Part shown: positions 1-5,344 of the stretch, piece after piece
Position numbering within the stretch: the stretch's first letter is position 1
Layout of the letters: each line of letters begins with the position of its first letter
Source: Bacillota bacterium
GTDB taxonomy: Bacteria; Bacillota; Clostridia; Peptostreptococcales; Anaerovoracaceae
NCBI GenBank assembly: GCA_017543805.1
Contig: JAFYFK010000159.1
Span: forward strand, 1 to 5,344
Direction: 5' to 3'
Length of the DNA stretch: 5,344 nucleotides
Position numbers and translations under genes: made by a program
The notes under the pieces: model-generated
What the model was told of the DNA's origin: nothing
Seen by the model: the letters and a program-made list of their open reading frames with translations, nothing else
Database searches by the model: none

Positions 1-657
1 AATCTGGCCTACAAAGCCGCGGTCCGCATGAAGGACGCCTTCCGGCCGGACGCGCGCGGAAGGCTTGCGATACATGTTTCCAAGCGCATCCCGGTAGCGG
101 CAGGCCTCGCGGGAGGTTCCTCCAACGGAGCCGCGGTCTGCACTGCGCTGGGCCGTATCTGGAACGTTCCCATGGACGACTGGATGCCGGTCGCCGCAGG
201 CCTCGGATCCGACGTGCCCTTCTCGGCATGGGCGCAGAACGGAAAGACCGCTGCTCTCGCGACCGGAACAGGCACAGAGCTTACAGCCATAGAACCTGTC
301 GACTGCAGGCTCGTCCTCCTGAATCCCGGCTATCCGGCCTCAACAAAGGAAGTCTACCAGGCTTTCGACAAAAGTCCCAAAGGCCTTGCGCTGGCGGCAG
401 ATCCGCGTTCCGAAGGCCGCTGCGCAGCCTGGACAGCGGCAAAAACCCTAAAAGAAAAACTGCAGGCCATAAACAACGACCTGCAGCCTGTTACCCTTGC
501 TTTGCGCCCGCAGCTTCAGAGCGTCTTCGACGAGCTCCGCGCTTTGCAGCCCGAGCCTCTCGCGGTCCAGCTTTCCGGCTCCGGCCCGACTGTTTACGCC
601 GTCTACCCGCCGGATGCCAAACTTCCCGCCGGCATTACAGCATTCAGAACGGTCTGA
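1..657 (+). CDS. ispE: 4-diphosphocytidyl-2-C-methyl-D-erythritol kinase (IspE), 5'-truncated by window edge
   Basis: IspE phosphorylates the 2-hydroxyl of CDP-methylerythritol with ATP, the fourth step of the cytosolic MEP pathway to isoprenoid precursors. The frame is open from base 1 (first residues NLAYKAAVRM), so the reading starts before the window. The 218 visible residues compare with about 280-300 for the family, so roughly 65-80 N-terminal residues, including the catalytic lysine region, are missing. Seen here: the GHMP-kinase ATP-binding loop PVAAGLAGGSSNGAA (visible residues 31-45), GSDVPF with the expected catalytic Asp at visible residue 71, and the C-terminal glycine motif LSGSGPTVYAVYPP. 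E. coli IspE also has Asn in its GGSSN loop, so that is not a defect. The first in-frame ATG in the window (position 28) is internal, not a start. The gene ends in TGA at 655-657, directly against the stop of the convergent kinase gene. The ispE assignment is firm; other GHMP kinases lack this combination. Confidence 0.95.
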   Translation, partial: NLAYKAAVRMKDAFRPDARGRLAIHVSKRIPVAAGLAGGSSNGAAVCTALGRIWNVPMDDWMPVAAGLGSDVPFSAWAQNGKTAALATGTGTELTAIEPVDCRLVLLNPGYPASTKEVYQAFDKSPKGLALAADPRSEGRCAAWTAAKTLKEKLQAINNDLQPVTLALRPQLQSVFDELRALQPEPLAVQLSGSGPTVYAVYPPDAKLPAGITAFRTV

Positions 658-3600
658 TCACTCCGGCAGGAATTCCAGGATCTCGTCGTCAGCTGTCGAA
701 ACTTCCGCCCCGGGAGCGTTCTCTCCGGAGCCGCAGACTATGCTGACGGCAGCCGCGGTCTTGCTGCACTGCGCCGCCATTCCCGCGTGACCCGAACGGA
801 TCAGCACGGTATCGTTCCTGTCCGCCGCGGCTTCAAGCCCGGCCGCTGCTGCAGCGAGTCGCTCCGCGCCTATCATCCTGGAGGAGCTTTTAAGGGCGTG
901 GACCAGAACGGAATAGTTCTTCCAGTCCTGGGCATCGTAAAATTTCTGTATCTCAGCCAGCCTGCCCTCCGCTCCGGACGCGAAATCCGACAGGAGCGAG
1001 CGGTACAGATCCTCGTCATTGTTGCAGTGCCTGAGCCCTGTTTCCGGTTCTATGCCCGCGGAACGAAGAGCCGCAAGGTCTTCCGCGAATCCTGCCTCAC
1101 CCTCACCGGGCGCGTCATCCGCCTTTATTATCTTGACCTTTTCCGGAGGCAGATATTTTATGAGCATCTTTTCGAGGTCGGCGCTGTCTATGGGCTTTGT
1201 CAGATAATCAGTAAATCCTTCGGCAATATACCTTTCCCTCGCGCCTATAACGGCGTCCGCGGTCAGGCATATGACAGGTGTATTGAAGTTGGGGCCGCCC
1301 GCCTGCGAGCGGATAAGGCGCAGGGCCTCCGTTCCGTCCATCCTGGGCATGCGCTGGTCCATAAGGATAAGATCGTAAGCTTTTTCCCCGGCCTTTTTGA
1401 CGGCTTCCTCGCCACCGCCGGCGGTATCTATCTTAAGCATGGTATCCTGAAGCAGACTCACCGCGACGGTAATATTCATCGGAGTGTCGTCGACTACCAG
1501 TATATGGGCGCCGGGAGCGCGGAAGCTCTCCTTGTAAGTCTGGGCCTCGAGCATCTTCTGCCTGAACTTCGCCTGGAAATCCCCCACCGGTTCACAGGAG
1601 ACCACCTTCTGCGGCAGCTTTATCGTAAATGTCGAGCCCTCGCCGTAAACGCTTTCCGCCGTTATGCTTCCGCCCATAAGGTCGAGGAGGCTGCGCGTTA
1701 TGGCAAGCCCGAGCCCTGTGCCTTCGACCGTGCTGTTCTGCTTAAGGTCGACCCTGGCAAATTTGTCGAAGAGCTTGCCCATGTCTTCTTCCCGGATGCC
1801 TATGCCGGTATCTTTTACGGAAATAAGCAGTTCCTCGGTCCCGCCTTCCACGGGTTCCGCGGCATCTCCGCTTCTTACGGTCAGCAGCACGCTGCCCTTC
1901 TTGGTATATTTGACGGCGTTGTTCAGAATATTGAGGATAACCTGATGCACGCGAACCTCGTCGCCGTACAGCATATCCGGCAGGGTCTCGTCCACGTCCA
2001 CGGTAAACTCAAGGCCTTTTTCGCGGGCCTTGAAGTACGTCATATTGCTTACGTCGTTGAGAACGGAGCTTAAGCTGTATTTGCTCTCGGAGATCTCTAT
2101 CTTTCCGGCTTCTATCTTGGAGAAGTCGAGTATGTCGTTGATCAGGGACAGCAGATTGGTGCCGGCTCGCTCTATGTTTCCGGCGTACAGGCTTATATTG
2201 TTAAACGCCTGCGCAACTTCCCCTGTGCTTGCGGCAAGCTGGTCCTCCACGTGGCTGTGCTCCCGGAGTATCATCTCGTTCATGCCGAGCACGGCGTTTA
2301 TGGGTGTGCGTATCTCGTGAGACATATCCGCGAGGAAATCGCTCTTGGCCTTATTAGCCTGGTCCGCGGCCTCCTTTTCCAGCTTAAGGGTCTTGGCCTC
2401 GAAAGCCTGGCGCTGTTCCTCGGCGGTCATCTCCTCTATCATTCGGGAATAATTCTGTTCCTTCTTATGTCCAAGCAGGTAGAAGAACGCGATAAGCAGG
2501 AATATTATGACGCACGCAAGGATATTGAACGCAAGCTGCTGCCTGACCTCAGAGTACAGTTCGGCGTTGCCTACAAGTATGACAACAAACCATTCATCCA
2601 TTACCTCGCGCACAAAGACGGTTTCTTTCTGCCCGTCATAGGAGACCTCAAAAACGTTGTTGTCAGAATTCTTTATCTTTTCCAGAAGAACGCGTCCCTG
2701 GATGTCATCTGTCAGGTAGCTTCCCTTGAGCGTTTCATCCGGATGGGCGATATACATCCCATCGCGGTTGACGATAAAACCGTAGCCCTTGCCCTTGATA
2801 TGCAGATCGGCAGTCGTATTCTGGATATCGTTCATCATCACGTCGAGCGAAAGCACGTCGGACCCGTTGGAAAGCATCCTGCAGATGGATATGATGACCC
2901 CGCCGGTCTGCATGTCAATATACGGAGGCACTATCACGGTATCACCGTTCGCCTTAATGGCAGTCAGATACCAGTCGCGCGTCGTGGGTTCATAATCCTC
3001 CGGCGGCACCCATCCGGCTCCGTCGACGTATTCCCCCATAACATACCCGTAAAGCCCGGTGCTGTCCTCGTTAAAATGCTTGCCCTGGTTTACCGATTCC
3101 TCTGTAATGTATTCGACGATGTCATTAACGCTTGCGCCGTTGCGCACCATATGGTCGACGGTATCCGCCGTTACCCAGAGCGTGCTCTTGGTCATCTCGA
3201 GGTAATTGTCGATCTCCGCGGCTATACTGGAGATCTTATCCTCCCCGACCTCGTAGATATTAGCGACAGCCACGTTCTGGATAGTCTCGGTGGTATATAC
3301 GACCATTAAGGACATCAGAAGGAATATGATGATCATCGGAACAAGCAGATTTGTCTTGACCTTGGCTTCATTGATCCTATCCCTGACGGAAGCGGATTCT
3401 TCGGCGGCGGCGCTGCCGTCGGGTTTGTCCTTAAGGGTCTTGTGCAGCCCGATAAACATAAGGATCGCGCTGGCGCTGGATAAAAACGAGAACGGGTAAT
3501 AAAGGTTCGCGACCGGTTCGTCAAAGCATGTCACGATCCACATCGCGAACTCGCAGAATATAAATATAAGCGCTGTGACGGCAAAATAGGGCTTGCGCGC

Positions 3601-4056
3601 TCCTTTGGCCTTGTTCCTGCGATACCAGCATATGCTCCGTATGCAGAAACAGACAGCCGCGGTAAGTATGGAGACCTGATAGACGCTGTTAACAACGTTG
3701 CCGAAAGGGATGTAAAGGATCATCTGCCAGACGAGCAGCGGCAGCGGCAGCAGCATCAGCGGATGGAAGAAGCGCCTTTCCTCCGGGTCTGCCGTCTTCA
3801 GGACAAGTATCAGGAGAAACAGGAACGAAAGATTCCAGCCCATGTATGACAAGGCGTCCGCCGCGTCGATCAAGTCTTTGTTGATCAGCAGGTAGGCAGC
3901 CCAGTAATAGCTGCTCAGCAGGCTGCCGATATAAAACAGGCCCGCAAAGAACCAGATGCGCCTGTTCCTGTTGCTTATGTACTGAAACAGACATGCCAGC
4001 AAAGCTGCCATGTTAGCCAGTATCTGAGCTATGTTTTCCGCGTAATCGAGAAACAT
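658..4056 (-). CDS. Membrane hybrid sensor histidine kinase: 7TM + double Cache + HisKA + HATPase + receiver + HPt
   Basis: A 1132-residue sensor kinase that should autophosphorylate and pass phosphate through its own receiver and HPt domains. Order: seven hydrophobic segments (about 8-27, 34-56, 72-87, 100-117, 121-140, 157-176, 187-205); cytoplasmic linker 206-234; TM8 about 236-255; extracytoplasmic double-Cache domain about 256-508 (RDWYLTA 360-366, PPYIDMQTGG 377-386, GYGFIVNRDGMYIAHPD 424-440); TM9 about 509-529; coiled signalling helix 530-570; DHp with SHEIRTP, phospho-His580; HATPase with N box Asn713, DTGIGI 749-754 and GTGLGL 779-784; receiver with Asp856/857, acceptor Asp900, Thr932 and Lys954; HPt with HALKSSSRMIG, His1053. 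Positive loops (28-33, 140-156, 206-234) put the N-terminus outside and all catalytic parts inside. The DHp hairpin is about 16 residues longer than usual. The ATG at 4054-4056 follows AAGGA (4066-4070) with a 9-nt spacer. It lies 31 nt downstream of the HD-GYP regulator, probably its phosphorylation target. All catalytic residues are present; the ligand is inferred only. Confidence 0.95.
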   Translation of the reverse strand: MFLDYAENIAQILANMAALLACLFQYISNRNRRIWFFAGLFYIGSLLSSYYWAAYLLINKDLIDAADALSYMGWNLSFLFLLILVLKTADPEERRFFHPLMLLPLPLLVWQMILYIPFGNVVNSVYQVSILTAAVCFCIRSICWYRRNKAKGARKPYFAVTALIFIFCEFAMWIVTCFDEPVANLYYPFSFLSSASAILMFIGLHKTLKDKPDGSAAAEESASVRDRINEAKVKTNLLVPMIIIFLLMSLMVVYTTETIQNVAVANIYEVGEDKISSIAAEIDNYLEMTKSTLWVTADTVDHMVRNGASVNDIVEYITEESVNQGKHFNEDSTGLYGYVMGEYVDGAGWVPPEDYEPTTRDWYLTAIKANGDTVIVPPYIDMQTGGVIISICRMLSNGSDVLSLDVMMNDIQNTTADLHIKGKGYGFIVNRDGMYIAHPDETLKGSYLTDDIQGRVLLEKIKNSDNNVFEVSYDGQKETVFVREVMDEWFVVILVGNAELYSEVRQQLAFNILACVIIFLLIAFFYLLGHKKEQNYSRMIEEMTAEEQRQAFEAKTLKLEKEAADQANKAKSDFLADMSHEIRTPINAVLGMNEMILREHSHVEDQLAASTGEVAQAFNNISLYAGNIERAGTNLLSLINDILDFSKIEAGKIEISESKYSLSSVLNDVSNMTYFKAREKGLEFTVDVDETLPDMLYGDEVRVHQVILNILNNAVKYTKKGSVLLTVRSGDAAEPVEGGTEELLISVKDTGIGIREEDMGKLFDKFARVDLKQNSTVEGTGLGLAITRSLLDLMGGSITAESVYGEGSTFTIKLPQKVVSCEPVGDFQAKFRQKMLEAQTYKESFRAPGAHILVVDDTPMNITVAVSLLQDTMLKIDTAGGGEEAVKKAGEKAYDLILMDQRMPRMDGTEALRLIRSQAGGPNFNTPVICLTADAVIGARERYIAEGFTDYLTKPIDSADLEKMLIKYLPPEKVKIIKADDAPGEGEAGFAEDLAALRSAGIEPETGLRHCNNDEDLYRSLLSDFASGAEGRLAEIQKFYDAQDWKNYSVLVHALKSSSRMIGAERLAAAAAGLEAAADRNDTVLIRSGHAGMAAQCSKTAAAVSIVCGSGENAPGAEVSTADDEILEFLPE

Positions 4057-4065
4057 TTTCCTGAT

Positions 4066-4070
4066 TCCTT
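4066..4070 (-). promoter_or_regulatory. Ribosome binding site of the hybrid kinase gene
   Basis: On the minus strand AAGGA sits 9 nt before the ATG at 4056, inside the 31-nt gap after the regulator's stop codon. A second AGGA lies only about 3 nt from the ATG and is too close to be preferred. No promoter or terminator fits in this gap, which supports co-transcription with the upstream regulator. Confidence 0.7.
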
Positions 4071-4087
4071 TCCGCCGGACCTGCGCG

Positions 4088-5092
4088 TCAGCCTTCCTTC
4101 AGCTTATATTCGGTATCCTCATCTATGATCTGCAGCATGATTTCCGCAAAAACAGGGTCAAACTGCGTGCCTTTGCCGCTTTCGATCTCGCTCCTGACGC
4201 GCTCCTGCGGCATTATGTTCCTGTAGCTGCGGCGGCTCGTCATGGCGTCGTAAGCGTCCGCGACGGCTATAATGCGGGCTTCCTCCAGGATCTCTTCCCC
4301 TGCGAGGCCGTCCGGATAGCCTTTGCCGTCGTATCTTTCGTGATGCCAGCGCGCGCCTATGGACAGCTTCGGCATCTCCGTTATCCTCTTTAGGATGCGG
4401 TCGCCGAGCTCCGGATGCTTTTTGACAAGGGCAAATTCTTCTTCCGTAAGGCGCTGGGGTTTGTTGATGACCGCGTCGGGAACGCCTATCTTGCCGACGT
4501 CGTGCAGAAGGCCCATCATGTAGATCTCGTCCTGCTGCTGTTTGCTGTATCCGTAGTGCTTCGCGATCATCCTCGAATACTCCGCCACGCGGCCGGAATG
4601 GCCGTTGGTATAAGTGTCCTTGGCTTCTATAGTCTCCGCGAGGGTCTGTACTACGTGCAGCGACAGAGCGGCGTTTTCCCGGGTCTTGCGTTCGACCTCG
4701 GCAGCCAGGTCTTTCTGCAGCCTTACAAGTTCTATGGTGTGTCTGACGCGGAGAACAAGGACCTCCGGCACAAAGGGCTTTCGGATAAAGTCCATGGCGC
4801 CGAGCTGAAGTCCGCGGGTCTCTGATTCCTCGTTGTCGTCCGCTGTAAGGAAAATAACAGGTATATCTGCTCCGGGTGAGGTCTGGGCCTTGAGTTTTTC
4901 CATAGTCTCAAAACCGTCCATCCCGGGCATCTTTATATCCAGCAGGATAAGATCCGGCTGGTTCGTCTTGACATATTCGATAAGCGCCGCCCCGGATTTA
5001 AGAGCAGTCACACGCATGCTGTGCCTGCTCAGAATGGTCCCTGCAACCTTGAGATTAGTGATGTCATCATCTACAACAACGACCCAGTTCAT
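4088..5092 (-). CDS. Response regulator with receiver and HD-GYP cyclic di-GMP phosphodiesterase domains (RpfG type)
   Basis: A 334-residue cytoplasmic regulator expected to hydrolyse cyclic di-GMP when its receiver is phosphorylated. Receiver, residues 1-118: acidic pocket Asp8-Asp10, phospho-acceptor Asp52 in LLDIKMPGMDG, Thr83 and Lys105 (RKPF). A helical, coiled-coil-like linker spans about 119-150. HD-GYP, about 151-330: GHSGRVA with His165, HDVGKIG with His197-Asp198 and Lys201, His226 (KKHPELG), HHERYDGKGYP with His250, His251 and the Gly258-Tyr259-Pro260 signature, and Asp279 in VADAYDAMTSRRSYR. The metal and signature residues look intact. The position four before His165 is Tyr161 rather than the Glu seen in tri-iron members, so a two-metal site is likely. 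The start is ATG 5090-5092, preceded by AGGAGAGG at ideal spacing; an upstream TTG (5117-5119) lacks such a site. It is the first gene of a probable operon with the hybrid kinase. A few HD-GYP proteins act on other cyclic dinucleotides, so the exact substrate is inferred. Confidence 0.95.
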   Translation of the reverse strand: MNWVVVVDDDITNLKVAGTILSRHSMRVTALKSGAALIEYVKTNQPDLILLDIKMPGMDGFETMEKLKAQTSPGADIPVIFLTADDNEESETRGLQLGAMDFIRKPFVPEVLVLRVRHTIELVRLQKDLAAEVERKTRENAALSLHVVQTLAETIEAKDTYTNGHSGRVAEYSRMIAKHYGYSKQQQDEIYMMGLLHDVGKIGVPDAVINKPQRLTEEEFALVKKHPELGDRILKRITEMPKLSIGARWHHERYDGKGYPDGLAGEEILEEARIIAVADAYDAMTSRRSYRNIMPQERVRSEIESGKGTQFDPVFAEIMLQIIDEDTEYKLKEG

Positions 5093-5096
5093 AGTT

Positions 5097-5104
5097 CCTC
5101 TCCT
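5097..5104 (-). promoter_or_regulatory. Ribosome binding site fixing the start of the HD-GYP regulator
   Basis: The minus strand reads AGGAGAGG; its AGGAG core ends 7 nt before the ATG at 5092. This strong Shine-Dalgarno match decides for the MNWVVVVDDD start rather than the TTG nine codons upstream. The resulting N-terminus places the first receiver strand right at the start of the protein, as is normal for receivers. Confidence 0.85.
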
Positions 5105-5120
5105 GCAAACCGCGCTCAAA

Positions 5121-5153
5121 TCGGAATTATTGTATTATTATACCGCATTCCGA
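5121..5153. repeat. Inverted repeat flanking the -10 box, possible operator
   Basis: The 7-bp arm TCGGAAT (5121-5127) is matched perfectly by ATTCCGA (5147-5153) with a 19-bp gap. The -10 box lies in the gap; one arm falls in the promoter spacer and the other just after the predicted transcription start. Because the promoter-side arm is not transcribed, an RNA hairpin is unlikely. The arm centres are 26 bp apart, about two and a half helical turns, so a dimer would have to bridge opposite faces or bend the DNA. A chance match in a short region cannot be excluded. Confidence 0.35.
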
Positions 5154-5166
5154 AACTGTTCGGCAA
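5137..5166 (-). promoter_or_regulatory. Sigma-A-type promoter for the regulator-kinase operon
   Basis: On the minus strand a perfect -10 box TATAAT (5137-5142) is preceded by an 18-nt spacer and a 4-of-6 -35 box TTGCCG (5161-5166). The predicted transcription start is near 5130, giving a 5' leader of about 38 nt before the ATG at 5092. Its position between the terminator and the start codon, and the AT-rich surroundings, support it. The weak -35 and an inverted repeat around the -10 box suggest that the promoter may be regulated. Confidence 0.7.
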
Positions 5167-5204
5167 TATAGCATGCCTATATATTCTTATATACGAAAGA
5201 ATAG

Positions 5205-5237
5205 AAAACCGGGCAGTTAAAAACCGCCCGGTTTTTT
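5205..5237 (-). terminator. Intrinsic terminator, probably for the truncated upstream minus-strand gene
   Basis: Perfect 10-bp stem: AAAACCGGGC (5205-5214) pairs with GCCCGGTTTT (5226-5235) around an 11-nt loop. It starts about 40 nt past the stop codon of the minus-strand tail at 5277 and just before the operon promoter, so it should separate the two transcription units. Read on the minus strand the T side is TTTT followed by CTATTCTTT. Read on the plus strand it is a clean run of six T, so the hairpin can work in both directions. Confidence 0.8.
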
Positions 5238-5276
5238 GAATTTTTATTTATTTTCCGTCAGATAACGGATGCTGTA

Positions 5277-5344
5277 TTAAAGCAGGGATCCTACGCTGAG
5301 GAAGATCGGAGCGAATACGACCGCAACGATGGTCATCAGCTTGA
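5277..5344 (-). CDS. C-terminal tail of an unidentified, probably membrane protein (5' part outside window)
   Basis: Reading the minus strand from the window edge gives 21 codons ending in TAA at 5277-5279, including the hydrophobic stretch VAVVFAPIFLSVG. The third codon positions are mostly G or C, as in the neighbouring genes, and the stop lies about 40 nt before a strong terminator; both points support real coding. The segment is long and apolar enough to be a final membrane helix. I do not recognise the family: many transporters and secretion-system membrane proteins end like this, and 21 residues cannot decide. It is codirectional with the regulator-kinase pair but cut off from it by the terminator and a separate promoter. 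Confidence 0.5.
   Translation of the reverse strand, partial: KLMTIVAVVFAPIFLSVGSLL

Noticed and set aside
661..740. Hairpin-forming TCCGGA/CCGG sequences after the ispE stop as a terminator
   Set aside because: No stable stem is followed by a T-run; the sequences are part of the kinase coding region.
658..760. Possible frameshift in the kinase C-terminal tail after the HPt histidine
   Set aside because: The frame continues with helix-like sequence consistent with the last HPt helix, followed by a short acidic tail; no competing frame shows better HPt similarity.
787..2073. Long plus-strand open frame (428 codons) opposite the kinase gene
   Set aside because: It lies codon-for-codon antisense to the kinase, has no recognisable motif or ribosome site, and its openness follows from the rarity of TTA, CTA and TCA codons in the GC-rich sense frame.
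2251..3309. Second long plus-strand open frame (352 codons) opposite the Cache region
   Set aside because: Same antisense register as the other; the translation is low in recognisable features, while the minus strand reads clear Cache and kinase motifs.
3738..3760. Trinucleotide-like run of CAG/CGG units
   Set aside because: It is explained by Leu-Pro-rich codons of a membrane helix (LLPLPLLV) and is not an independent repeat.
5093..5119. Upstream TTG start giving the HD-GYP regulator nine more residues
   Set aside because: No Shine-Dalgarno precedes it, the added residues (MSAVCRRGT) do not fit a receiver N-terminus, and the sequence that would encode them contains the AGGAG site of the ATG at 5092.
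5329..5344. Plus-strand ATG near the right edge as the start of a new gene
   Set aside because: It has no ribosome binding site and reads ATG GTC ATC AGC TTG A only; the minus-strand tail with terminator explains the region better.

Overview
This 5.3 kb window looks like chromosomal DNA from a GC-rich member of the Firmicutes, probably class Clostridia. The evidence is the Clostridia-style hybrid histidine kinase and HD-GYP regulator, the strong AGGAG-type ribosome binding sites, a sigma-A-like promoter and a simple intrinsic terminator. The taxonomic call rests on protein style only. I see no mobile element, CRISPR array, tRNA or rRNA.

Layout, left to right: (1) positions 1-657, plus strand, the 3' three quarters of ispE, the GHMP kinase of the MEP isoprenoid pathway; its N-terminus lies outside the window. 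(2) positions 658-4056, minus strand, a 1132-residue hybrid histidine kinase. Its order is seven-helix membrane module, periplasmic/extracytoplasmic double Cache sensor, DHp, ATPase, receiver and HPt. Its stop codon abuts the ispE stop with no base between them. (3) positions 4088-5092, minus strand, a 334-residue response regulator with an N-terminal receiver and a C-terminal HD-GYP phosphodiesterase. It lies 31 nt upstream of the kinase in the same direction. (4) positions 5093-5276, an AT-rich control region with a good promoter for the regulator-kinase pair, an inverted repeat around the -10 box, and a strong hairpin terminator. (5) positions 5277-5344, minus strand, a probable C-terminal tail of a further gene ending in a hydrophobic segment; I could not identify it.

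The two minus-strand genes appear to form one operon holding every part of a four-step phosphorelay: kinase His580 to receiver Asp900 to HPt His1053 to Asp52 of the HD-GYP regulator. The Cache sensor carries a Tyr-x4-Arg-x-Trp pattern with downstream Tyr and Asp residues that resembles the amino-acid-binding motif of dCache_1 receptors. The best working hypothesis is therefore a membrane amino-acid (or related amine) sensor that controls cyclic di-GMP breakdown. The seven-helix module in front suggests a second input. The families are well known; the combination, the probable ligand motif, and a longer-than-usual DHp hairpin are the points most worth checking.
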